Source: an uncultured Akkermansia sp. (GTDB lineage: Bacteria; Verrucomicrobiota; Verrucomicrobiia; Verrucomicrobiales; Akkermansiaceae). Taken from it: a DNA stretch of 11,110 bases. The notes below the pieces were generated by a model. That model had not been told where the DNA came from. It searched no databases and worked only from the letters and a program-made list of their open reading frames with translations. Shown here piece by piece: positions 5,474 to 11,110 of the stretch; the stretch's first letter is position 1, and each line of letters opens with the position of its first letter. A program made the position numbers and the translations under genes. The stretch spans positions 1-11,110 of the forward strand of contig CAJGDB010000060.1 of NCBI GenBank assembly GCA_904502165.1, in the 5' to 3' direction.

Positions 5474-8233
5474 ATGGCCACTCTCTGTATTCTGGACGGC
5501 ATGGCGCTCATCTACCGCGCCTTCTACGCCTTTATCAACAACCCGATGCGTAATTCCACCGGGTTGAACACCTCTGCCATGTTCGGGTTCATCAACACCG
5601 TGGTGCACCTGGTGGAGAAGGAAAAACCCACCCACATTGTGGCCTGTCTGGACCCCAGCGGCCCCACCTTCCGCCACGAGCGATTCCCGGAATACAAAGC
5701 CAACCGCCAGGCCATGCCGCAGGAACTGCGCGAGTCCATTCCCTGGATTGTGGAAATACTGGCCGCCATGCGTATCAAGACCCTCCGCATGCCCGGTTAT
5801 GAGGCAGACGACCTCATCGGCACCATTACCCGCATGAGCGATGAAGCGGGTAATATGCACGCCTACATGGTTTCCAAGGATAAGGACCTGGGGCAGCTGC
5901 TTTCCCCCACCTGTTCCTTCTGGCGGCCCGGCAAGAAGGGAAGTGATTTCGAGACCATCGGCGAAGCTGAATTCCTGGAGGAATGGGGCATCGAAAACCC
6001 GCGCCAGATTATTGATATTCTGGCCCTCATGGGCGATTCGTCCGACAACATCCCCGGCGTACCGGGCGTGGGCGCCGTATCCGCAAAAAAACTCATCTCC
6101 CAATTCGGCAGCATTGAGAACATGCTGGCACACAGCGATGAAATCAAGGGCAAAATGCGCGAAAAAATTGAGCAGAACGCCGATGCCGCACTCCTTTCAC
6201 ACGAGCTGGTCACAATCCGCCGCGACGTACCGCTGGAACTGAAGCTGGAGGAATGCCGGATTCAGGATTTCGATACCAGGGCACTGGCAGACATCCTCTC
6301 TAAGCTGGAATTCAAGGAACTTTCCAGGAAACTCTGCGGCACCCAGCCGAGCGATGCCGATATGGGCGAGCTCTTTGCCGCCGCAGCCACCCCCGCCGAG
6401 CCGGCAGAGGGCGACATGCAGCTGGATTTGTTCACCCTGCCCCAGCTGGCCGACATCAATTCCACCCCGCACCAGTACCACCTGGTCAACACCCCCGAGG
6501 CCCGCGCCGCGCTGGCCGCCCGCATGGAACAGGCTGAGCGCTGGGCCTTCGATACGGAAACCACCGGGCTCAACCCGCTCACCGACCAGATGCTGGGCTT
6601 CTCGATCGCGCTCGATGAACACGAAGCCTACTACATTCCCGCCGCTGAGGCTGGCTGGCTCGATTGCTTTGCCACGGCCTTTGCGGGCAGTGCCGAGAAA
6701 ATCGGACTGAATGCCAAGTTTGATATTCAGGTACTGCACCAGGCCGGCATGGTGGTGAACGGGCCCTTCTTCGACTGCATGCTGGCGCACAGCGCACTCT
6801 ACCCCGAGCTGCGGCACGGCATGGATGACATGGCCGAGGCCCTGCTGCAATACAAGACCATTCATCTGGAGGACATTGCAGGCAAGGGCAAGGAAATGGA
6901 CACCGCCGCCGTGCCGGTGGAAACCATGGCCGAATACGCCGCAGAAGATGCCGATATCACGCTGCGCCTTTACCACGTACTGCAGCCGCAACTGGTGGAA
7001 GCCGGGCAGGATGAGCTGATGCGCCGCATCGAGTTCCCGCTCATCCCCGTGCTGGCCGGTATCGAGGAAGAAGGCATGCGCGTGGAGCCGGAGCTGCTGC
7101 AGAAGAGCTCCGATGCCCTCGGCGCACAAATTGACAGCATCCGCGCCCGCATCGATGAACAGGTGGGCCGCCCCATTAACCTGAACTCCCCCAGGCAGCT
7201 TGGTGAGCTCCTCTTCGATGAAATGAAACTGCTCGCCAAACCCAAGAAAACCCGCACCGGCCAGTACGTGACCGATGAGGAGACCCTCCGCAAGCTGGTA
7301 CCTGTTTCTCCGCTGGTGGCAGATATTCTGGAATACCGCGAGCTGAGCAAGCTGAAAGGCACCTATCTGGATGCCCTGCCCCGCTTCATTTCCCCGAAGG
7401 ATGGCCGTATTCACTCCACCCTGCTGCAGATGGTGACGGCCACCGGCCGGCTGGCCTCGCAGAACCCGAACCTGCAGAATATCCCCGTGCGTTCCGAAGC
7501 CGGCAAGCTCATCCGCCGCGCCTTTGTGGCCCGCGATGCCCGGCACCTCATCCTCTCTGCCGACTATTCGCAGGTGGAGCTGCGCCTCATGGCCGCCCTC
7601 TCAGCCGACCCGGGCATGATTGCCGCCTTCACCTCCGGCCGCGATATCCACGCCGAAACCGCCGCCCGCATCTACGGCGTGCCGCACGATGAAGTAACAG
7701 CCGATATGCGCCGCAAGGCCAAAACGGTGAACTTCGGTATCATCTATGGCATCTCGGCCTTCGGGCTCTCACAGCGACTGGATTGCCCGCGCGGCGAGGC
7801 TGCCGGGCTCATCGAAAGCTACTTCACCCAGTTCCCCGGCGTGAAAGACTGCATGGATAAGCTGGTAACTCAAGCCCGCGAGCGAGGCTACGCTGAAACC
7901 CTCTGCGGACGCCGCCGCAAACTGCCCGACCTGAACAGCGCCAACTTCAACCTGCGCGCTGCCGCCGAACGCACGGCCATCAATACCCCCATTCAGGGCT
8001 CTGCGGCAGATATGATCAAGATTGCCATGGTGCGCGTGGCAGAGCTGCTGCAGGGCAAGCGCAGCCGTCTCATCATGCAGATTCACGACGAACTCCTCAT
8101 TGATTTGCACGAGGACGAGCACGACCTCATCCCGCAGATCACCGAGACCATGTGCAGCGCCCTGCCCCTGCCGCACGGCGTTCCGCTGGAGGTAGAGGCC
8201 ACCACAGCCCCCAACTGGCTGGACGCGCATTAA
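5474..8233 (+). CDS. polA: DNA polymerase I
   Basis: 919 residues, close to the usual length, with three intact activities. The N-terminal 5'-3' exonuclease (1-290) has DGMALIYRAFYAF, RFPEYKANR, YEADDLIGT (109-117), SKDKDLGQLL and GDSSDNIPGVPGVG (187-200). The proofreading 3'-5' exonuclease (about 350-505) keeps Asp360/Glu362 (DTET), Asp417 (NAKFD) and YAAED (488-492). The polymerase (about 515-919) has motif A DYSQVELRL (Asp697), the O-helix R746/K750/F754/Y758 and motif C HDE (871-873). It fills gaps, removes RNA primers and acts in repair in the cytoplasm. The ATG at 5474 is chosen because the conserved domain begins within six residues. It overlaps the stop of a two-codon ATG-CCC-TGA (5466-5474). 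There is no Shine-Dalgarno. Its TAA (8231-8233) lies inside the left inverted repeat. Confidence 0.98.
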   Translation: MATLCILDGMALIYRAFYAFINNPMRNSTGLNTSAMFGFINTVVHLVEKEKPTHIVACLDPSGPTFRHERFPEYKANRQAMPQELRESIPWIVEILAAMRIKTLRMPGYEADDLIGTITRMSDEAGNMHAYMVSKDKDLGQLLSPTCSFWRPGKKGSDFETIGEAEFLEEWGIENPRQIIDILALMGDSSDNIPGVPGVGAVSAKKLISQFGSIENMLAHSDEIKGKMREKIEQNADAALLSHELVTIRRDVPLELKLEECRIQDFDTRALADILSKLEFKELSRKLCGTQPSDADMGELFAAAATPAEPAEGDMQLDLFTLPQLADINSTPHQYHLVNTPEARAALAARMEQAERWAFDTETTGLNPLTDQMLGFSIALDEHEAYYIPAAEAGWLDCFATAFAGSAEKIGLNAKFDIQVLHQAGMVVNGPFFDCMLAHSALYPELRHGMDDMAEALLQYKTIHLEDIAGKGKEMDTAAVPVETMAEYAAEDADITLRLYHVLQPQLVEAGQDELMRRIEFPLIPVLAGIEEEGMRVEPELLQKSSDALGAQIDSIRARIDEQVGRPINLNSPRQLGELLFDEMKLLAKPKKTRTGQYVTDEETLRKLVPVSPLVADILEYRELSKLKGTYLDALPRFISPKDGRIHSTLLQMVTATGRLASQNPNLQNIPVRSEAGKLIRRAFVARDARHLILSADYSQVELRLMAALSADPGMIAAFTSGRDIHAETAARIYGVPHDEVTADMRRKAKTVNFGIIYGISAFGLSQRLDCPRGEAAGLIESYFTQFPGVKDCMDKLVTQARERGYAETLCGRRRKLPDLNSANFNLRAAAERTAINTPIQGSAADMIKIAMVRVAELLQGKRSRLIMQIHDELLIDLHEDEHDLIPQITETMCSALPLPHGVPLEVEATTAPNWLDAH

Positions 8234-8267
8234 ATTGTTGATTTCGGATTTTTGATTGTAGATTTCA
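8228..8267 (-). repeat. Left inverted repeat of the four-helix cassette
   Basis: Read on the minus strand this arm matches the right arm (8680-8719) at 32 of 40 positions without gaps. Its core reads as 7-base steps GAAATCT, ACAATCA, AAAATCC, GAAATCA, ACAATTT. It contains the polA stop codon. Confidence 0.75.
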
Positions 8268-8285
8268 AGGCCTCTGGGTTCAAAT

Positions 8286-8675
8286 ATGCAGCATACCATT
8301 ACCAAAGATGAAATGTATCAGAGAACGATACAGTTCTCTACACGCATTCTTCATATGGTCAAAGCTATGCCGAAAGGAATGGCTGAAGATGTCATAGCCA
8401 GGCAACTCATCAGAAGCGCAACCTCCATCGGAGCCAATTATCGTGAAGCATGCCATGGCAGGTCGAAATCCGACTTCATTGCCAAGATAAAGATATGTGA
8501 GGAGGAAGCGGATGAAACCCTGTATTGGCTTGAACTTCTGGTCAATTCAGGTATCATGAAACAAAGCAAAATGCAACAACTCATTGACGAAGCCAACGAA
8601 CTCGTAGCCATTTTCACCGCATCAACCAAAACTGCTCGCTCCAGCACATACTCGCCCGAGCCGCTGGCTCGCTAA
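8286..8675 (+). CDS. Four-helix bundle protein (S23 / 23S rRNA intervening-sequence protein family)
   Basis: 129 residues, the usual length for this family. The signature R43-SATSIGANYREA, then SKSDFIAKIKICEEEADETLYWLELL (helices 2-3) and ELVAIFTASTKTA (helix 4), is typical. Family members form homo-oligomeric helical barrels. They occur as free-standing genes, inside 23S rRNA intervening sequences of Leptospira and Coxiella, and as the related Avd accessory protein of diversity-generating retroelements. The biochemical role is not established; nucleic-acid binding is likely. The gene sits alone between polA and ispF, flanked by inverted repeats, with lower GC and different codon choice than its neighbours, suggesting transfer. 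The C-terminal 12 residues (SSTYSPEPLAR) extend past the usual end. There is no Shine-Dalgarno. A second ATG at codon 10 is a possible alternative start. Confidence 0.9.
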   Translation: MQHTITKDEMYQRTIQFSTRILHMVKAMPKGMAEDVIARQLIRSATSIGANYREACHGRSKSDFIAKIKICEEEADETLYWLELLVNSGIMKQSKMQQLIDEANELVAIFTASTKTARSSTYSPEPLAR

Positions 8676-8679
8676 CTTT

Positions 8680-8719
8680 TCAAATCTAAAATCAAAAACT
8701 CAAAATCCAAAATTTCATG
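8680..8719 (+). repeat. Right inverted repeat of the four-helix cassette, built of 7-bp units
   Basis: Five exact 7-base steps at 8682-8716: AAATCTA, AAATCAA, AAACTCA, AAATCCA, AAATTTC, followed by ATG, the start codon of ispF. It pairs with the left arm 412 bp away. A transcript through both could fold into a long imperfect stem enclosing the four-helix gene. Confidence 0.8.
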
Positions 8720-9208
8720 ATAACTCTCGTAGGTTTAGGATACGACATTCACCGCTTCTCGGAGCCAGAGCGCCCGCTCTGGCTGGGCGGTGTACAGGTG
8801 CACCCCACCAAGGGGCTTGCCGGCCACAGCGATGCCGATGTGCTCTGCCACGCGCTGGCAGATGCCATTCTCGGTGCCATCGGCGAGCCGGACATCGGCT
8901 ACTGGTTCCCCCCGGGCGATGAGGGATGCAAGAATATCTGCTCCCTCCGCATCGTGGAGAAAGCGGTTGAACTCCTGCACGCCCAGGGTGGCCGAGTCGT
9001 GAATGTGGACTGCGCCCTCATTGCAGAAGCTCCGAAAATCATGCCTTTTGTGCAGCAGATGAAAGAGACGCTGGCCCCCATACTGGGTGTAGCCCCCCGC
9101 CGTGTAGGTGTAAAGGCCACCACCAATGAAAAACTGGGTGCCCTGGGCCGCAGCGAGGGCATGGCTGCCTTTGCGACTGTTTCTGTTCAACTCCCCGACG
9201 AAACCTGA
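8717..9208 (+). CDS. ispF: 2-C-methyl-D-erythritol 2,4-cyclodiphosphate synthase
   Basis: 163 residues, normal IspF length. It converts CDP-ME 2-phosphate to MEcPP and CMP in the MEP isoprenoid pathway; the enzyme is a cytosolic homotrimer. Visible motifs are GYDIHRF (metal ligands Asp10, His12), GHSDADVLCHALADA (His45 third ligand), NVDCALIAEAPKI and KATTNEKLGALGRSEGMAAFA. Where many homologues have FPDTD, this one reads FPPGDE (64-69). The ATG is the last codon of the inverted repeat, and the conserved N-terminus begins right after it, so the start is firm although no Shine-Dalgarno exists. The pncC gene follows after nine bases. Transcription probably comes from upstream through polA, or from an undetected promoter in the cassette. 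Confidence 0.97.
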   Translation: MITLVGLGYDIHRFSEPERPLWLGGVQVHPTKGLAGHSDADVLCHALADAILGAIGEPDIGYWFPPGDEGCKNICSLRIVEKAVELLHAQGGRVVNVDCALIAEAPKIMPFVQQMKETLAPILGVAPRRVGVKATTNEKLGALGRSEGMAAFATVSVQLPDET

Positions 9209-9217
9209 TACTCCGCC

Positions 9218-9712
9218 ATGAACCCGGAAATTGACCTGAACGCTTTTGCCGCCGTCGAAAACCTGAAAGCGGCCGGACTGACCCTCACCACCGCTGAAAG
9301 CTGCACCGGGGGCATGATTGCCGCCGCCATCACCGAAGTTCCCGGTGCATCTGCCGTATTCCGCTACGGCTGGGTCACCTACTGCAATGAAGCCAAGGAA
9401 CGCCTCCTGGGTGTACCCGCTGAGCTCATTGAGGAGCACAGCGTCGTCAGCGAGCCCGTTGTTGCCGCCATGGCCACCGCTGCCATGCGCCAGAGCGGCG
9501 CAGACATCGCCATAGCGGTTTCGGGCAATGCCGGCCCGACCGCAGCAGAAAATGAGCCCCCCGTCGGCACTGTCTGCATGGCGCTTGCCCGGCGCGGCGC
9601 AAACCGCCCGGTGCATACCGAAACCCTGTTCCTGCCCGGAATGTCACGCCGCCAGCTCCGCGAACGGGTCACCGCCAGAGCGCTGCACCTCATCGCCGGT
9701 GCCGCCCATTGA
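9218..9712 (+). CDS. pncC: Nicotinamide-nucleotide amidohydrolase (CinA C-terminal domain family)
   Basis: 164 residues, a stand-alone CinA C-terminal domain. The family deamidates NMN to NaMN in pyridine nucleotide salvage. Motifs: TTAESCTGGMIAAAIT with Ser28 the expected nucleophile, VTYCNEAK with Tyr55 and Lys60 in the catalytic positions, EEHSVVSEPVV, and AVSGNAGPTAAENEPPVGTV. The last differs from the common TGIAGPGG form but keeps G.AGP and PVGTV. There is no N-terminal MoCF-like domain, so this is PncC rather than full CinA. It begins nine bases after ispF and is very probably co-transcribed; a strong terminator follows 54 bases after the stop. Other members of this family act in competence contexts, but nothing here suggests that. 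Confidence 0.93.
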   Translation: MNPEIDLNAFAAVENLKAAGLTLTTAESCTGGMIAAAITEVPGASAVFRYGWVTYCNEAKERLLGVPAELIEEHSVVSEPVVAAMATAAMRQSGADIAIAVSGNAGPTAAENEPPVGTVCMALARRGANRPVHTETLFLPGMSRRQLRERVTARALHLIAGAAH

Positions 9713-9765
9713 CACCACCTCCCCCCCCCACTTATCCCCCCCTTTCTGCCTCTTTCTGGCAGCAG

Positions 9766-9800
9766 AAAAGCCCGCGAGGATACTTCCTCGCGGGCTTTTT
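9766..9800. terminator. Strong bidirectional intrinsic terminator
   Basis: Perfect 15-bp stem (AAAAGCCCGCGAGGA at 9766-9780 with its complement at 9785-9799), loop TACT, with A-tract before and T-tract after. It works on both strands and so ends both the pncC transcript and the convergent PEP-CTERM transcript. Confidence 0.93.
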
Positions 9801-9828
9801 GCTATAAATATAGTCAGAGTATGAAAAC

Positions 9829-9886
9829 TCTTACTTGCGGCGACGAGGGGCTTCTCTTCGATACGCCCACTCAGGTCTTACTTGCG
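9829..9886 (-). repeat. 11-bp direct repeat echoing the PEP-CTERM gene end
   Basis: TCTTACTTGCG occurs at 9829-9839 and 9876-9886. The second copy contains the stop codon and final lysine codon of the PEP-CTERM gene. The first, read on the minus strand, gives CGT-CGC-CGC-AAG-TAA (RRRK-stop) in another frame, like a leftover end of a similar gene. Confidence 0.5.
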
Positions 9887-10600
9887 CCTGCGGCGCATAG
9901 CCAGACCGGCAAGGGCCAGCAGGCTCAGTGTAGCCGTGGCAGGCTCGGGTACAATTTTCGCCATGGACATACTGTGTACGACCTGATTCATACGGTAGGA
10001 GCTGGAGCCACCACCTCCTAACGTAATATTCTTGATATCGCCGCTTAAAGAGTCCTTAAGAGTACACTCTGCTGCCAAAGCGGAGTCCAGGTAGAGAGAA
10101 ACCTTACCATCAATGACTGTCAGTGTGGCCGTATGCAAACCACTGGTTAAAGCGACGTTATGGGTCGTCTTCGCAGTATGCTCACCATCGATATTAATGT
10201 AGTTGTTCTCATTAAGATAGGGTCCAAAACGGAGCGTATTCTCCTCCAGCCCCGCAATTACTGGCCAAGGCTGATTAGCTACAATAGTTTCAGGCGTTGT
10301 AAACGTGATTGTAAATTGAAAATCATCAGTCCAATCGACCCCGGTATCGCCACGAAGGTGAGGACGAGCCGTGGATGTTACATTTCCTTCTTCGTCTTTT
10401 ACACAAGAACTTGCAATGCCGCCGGAAACGAAATTCATATCCCAGCTTTCTGTAATAACATATGTAGAAGTCCCGTCGATAACTTGATATCCTCCTTCGT
10501 ACTCAGTACCAAAGTTTACAGTCCAAAGGGTCTCGGTCTCAACGGCACCAGCGGCTGCTACCCCAGCCAAGGCCATGAGAGCTATTAGCGTCTTTTTCAT
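9878..10600 (-). CDS. PEP-CTERM sorting-domain secreted protein, LamG/jellyroll-like
   Basis: 240 residues. Signal peptide at 1-19 (KKTLIALMALAGVAAAGA). The body is beta-rich, with LTSGLHTATLTV followed by DGKVSLYLDS (151-173) and a later LGGGGSSSYRMN, as in concanavalin-like/LamG sandwiches. Cys66 and Cys179 could form a disulfide. The C-terminus has VPEP (217-220), a hydrophobic helix (224-234) and RRRRK. PEP-CTERM proteins are cut and anchored by an exosortase, usually linked to surface polysaccharide; no exosortase lies in this window. Carbohydrate binding is plausible from the fold but unproven. The start ATG overlaps the stop of a small upstream frame as ATGA. No Shine-Dalgarno is visible. 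It converges on pncC across a shared terminator. Confidence 0.9.
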   Translation of the reverse strand: MKKTLIALMALAGVAAAGAVETETLWTVNFGTEYEGGYQVIDGTSTYVITESWDMNFVSGGIASSCVKDEEGNVTSTARPHLRGDTGVDWTDDFQFTITFTTPETIVANQPWPVIAGLEENTLRFGPYLNENNYINIDGEHTAKTTHNVALTSGLHTATLTVIDGKVSLYLDSALAAECTLKDSLSGDIKNITLGGGGSSSYRMNQVVHSMSMAKIVPEPATATLSLLALAGLAMRRRRK

Positions 10601-10824
10601 TGTGATGTGATATTGTTGTTTAGATTACGCAGCCAGTCGGGGCGTACTTCCTCGCGCGATGGAATAGTGTTCCCAGCAAGCTGCGCCCGCAGTATATCGC
10701 ATTTCAGATGCGGTTCTACCGAGATGCAAACATTTTGCCGAGTAGCGCCACCCCGTTTATTCTTATAAGAATGAAAACGATCCCTGAATAATTCATATTT
10801 AGGGATCCAAGAATATGACGGCAC
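10597..10824 (-). CDS. Doubtful small ORF upstream of and overlapping the PEP-CTERM gene
   Basis: 75 codons beginning at a GTG that directly follows an in-frame TAA, and ending in an ATGA overlap with the PEP-CTERM start. The predicted product is basic with no recognised domain, signal or membrane segment. The overlap would suit translational coupling. Against it, the region holds two large palindromes, the start is weak and there is no ribosome site. It may simply be the leader of the PEP-CTERM mRNA. Confidence 0.22.
   Translation of the reverse strand: MPSYSWIPKYELFRDRFHSYKNKRGGATRQNVCISVEPHLKCDILRAQLAGNTIPSREEVRPDWLRNLNNNITSQ
10759..10772. promoter_or_regulatory. 14-bp perfect palindrome, possible operator
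   Basis: ATTCTTATAAGAAT is identical to its reverse complement. It lies about 160 bp upstream of the PEP-CTERM start. Its size and symmetry suit a dimeric DNA-binding protein. Confidence 0.4.
10779..10807. repeat. Inverted repeat, 12-bp arms and 5-base loop
   Basis: GATCCCTGAATA (10779-10790), loop ATTCA, TATTTAGGGATC (10796-10807). All 12 positions pair if one G-T wobble is allowed. A nested palindrome TGAAT-A-ATTCA lies at 10785-10795. It could be an operator or an RNA hairpin. Confidence 0.55.
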
Positions 10825-10846
10825 TTAATACAAGGTATGTGTAATA

Positions 10847-10856
10847 CTACATGTAG
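10847..10856. promoter_or_regulatory. 10-bp perfect palindrome
   Basis: CTACATGTAG is self-complementary and lies between the two divergent transcription directions. It is short enough that chance is possible. Confidence 0.25.
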
Positions 10857-10925
10857 GGATGATTTAAGGGAAATAGGGCATGCAGGTTGATTTTATTACA
10901 TTGAGGGATAATTTTAAAAGATTTA

Positions 10926-10953
10926 TTGACAAATATGCTTAGTTGTATATAAT
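10926..10953 (+). promoter_or_regulatory. Perfect-consensus sigma-70 promoter
   Basis: TTGACA at 10926-10931, 16-bp spacer, TATAAT at 10948-10953, in very AT-rich surroundings. Both hexamers match consensus fully. It reads rightward toward the window edge; predicted start near 10960. Confidence 0.75.
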
Positions 10954-10959
10954 TTGTTC

Positions 10960-11071
10960 AAAAGCAAAAAATAGATATTTTGAATCGTAATCACACTAGT
11001 ACCCCCTCCAGAGGGACTCTCTATTACCGGGAGAGCGTGGGCAAGCTGATGAAAGTCATGCCTGGTTTTTT
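10960..11071 (+). ncRNA. Candidate short structured RNA or attenuator leader
   Basis: Downstream of the consensus promoter three small hairpins follow in order: CCCT-CCAG-AGGG (11004-11015), CTCTC with GAGAG (11017-11035), and GGGC/GCCT enclosing ATGA-AAG-TCAT (11039-11063), the last followed by six T (11066-11071). This resembles a short transcript with an intrinsic terminator or attenuator. The terminator stem has a six-base bulge, and the region is also an open reading frame. Confidence 0.25.
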
Positions 11072-11110
11072 CGTGCCTGCTGATTCTGTCCTAAGCGATG
11101 TAAATATGAT
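11049..11110 (+). CDS. Possible start of a gene running out of the window
   Basis: The first ATG (11049) in a frame open from 10953 to the window end; the visible peptide begins MKVMPGFFVPADSVL. GGGAGAG at 11029-11035 lies 13 bases upstream, too far to be a good ribosome site. Only 20 codons are visible, so identity cannot be judged. If real, its mRNA would start at the consensus promoter, with a leader of about 90 nt. Confidence 0.3.
   Translation, partial: MKVMPGFFVPADSVLSDVNM

Larger units (their letters stand above)
8228..8719. mobile_element. Candidate cassette: four-helix-bundle gene bounded by inverted repeats
   Basis: A 492-bp unit between polA and ispF. Its two 40-bp ends are imperfect inverted repeats (32 of 40 matches, ungapped). 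Only one gene, of the S23/IVP four-helix family, lies inside. Base composition is visibly lower in GC than polA and ispF. No transposase and no convincing target-site duplication are visible, so mobility is inferred from architecture and from this family's presence in 23S rRNA intervening sequences. Confidence 0.45.
10601..11048. other. Palindrome-rich, increasingly AT-rich intergenic region
   Basis: No confident gene lies here. The PEP-CTERM gene reads leftward and a consensus promoter reads rightward, so this is a divergent control region. Composition falls from mixed near 10600 to very AT-rich at 10860-10985. Three perfect or near-perfect palindromes and one candidate structured transcript are listed separately. 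Confidence 0.6.

Noticed and set aside
6197..7546. A 449-codon open frame on the minus strand inside polA
   Set aside because: It is antisense to well-conserved polymerase motifs and has a low-complexity Gly/His/Gln composition typical of a GC-rich shadow frame.
8276..8285. GGGTTCAAAT resembles a tRNA T-loop
   Set aside because: No acceptor, D-arm or anticodon arm can be drawn around it.
8286..8675. Avd protein of a diversity-generating retroelement
   Set aside because: No reverse transcriptase, template repeat or variable repeat lies in the window; the sequence fits the general S23/IVP family.
8657..8680. CGAGCC-GCT-GGCTCG hairpin then CTTTT as a terminator after the four-helix gene
   Set aside because: The stem is only six pairs, lies within the coding end, and is separated from a short T-run by several bases.
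8680..8716. CRISPR-like array
   Set aside because: The repeats are 7 bp with no spacers.
11046..11052. CTGATGA looks like the hammerhead ribozyme core
   Set aside because: No following stem II and GAAA core with matching stem III could be found; it also fits simple coding sequence.

Overview
The window looks like a chromosomal segment of a Verrucomicrobiota bacterium, most probably Akkermansia-like. The best evidence is the minus-strand secreted protein at 9878-10600. It ends in a classic PEP-CTERM tail (Val-Pro-Glu-Pro, a hydrophobic helix, then RRRRK) after a jellyroll/LamG-like body. A GC-rich genome with hardly any Shine-Dalgarno sequences fits this. The species call is inference; no rRNA or tRNA is present to test it.

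Layout. Bases 1-2897 hold the 3' end of one gene and a complete secreted ankyrin-type gene. Their C-termini are paralogous and both carry lysine-rich tails. A strong hairpin terminator separates the ankyrin gene from a convergent gene for a small GGQ release-factor-like protein (2933-3292, minus). Bases 3420-5409 encode two exported 324-residue proteins. The first is an unknown protein built from two copies of one module. The second is a tandem thioredoxin-fold protein in which only the second domain keeps its CxxC. Bases 5474-9712 carry housekeeping genes: polA (all three activities intact), ispF and pncC (CinA C-terminal type amidase), closed by a 15-bp-stem terminator shared with the convergent PEP-CTERM gene. 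Upstream of the PEP-CTERM gene (10601-11110) the DNA becomes AT-rich and full of palindromes. It contains a perfect-consensus sigma-70 promoter pointing out of the window.

The most interesting structure is between polA and ispF. A four-helix-bundle gene of the 23S rRNA intervening-sequence (S23/IVP) family, related to Avd, sits inside a 492-bp unit bounded by 40-bp imperfect inverted repeats that match at 32 of 40 positions. The right arm is built of five 7-bp units. The unit starts at the polA stop and ends exactly on the ispF start codon, so it looks like a small mobile or domesticated cassette inserted into a housekeeping operon.

How the genes work together. polA, ispF and pncC are unrelated metabolic and replication functions that share a transcription direction. 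The 3420-5409 pair is probably an envelope operon in which a thioredoxin-like protein accompanies a secreted partner. The PEP-CTERM protein needs an exosortase encoded elsewhere.
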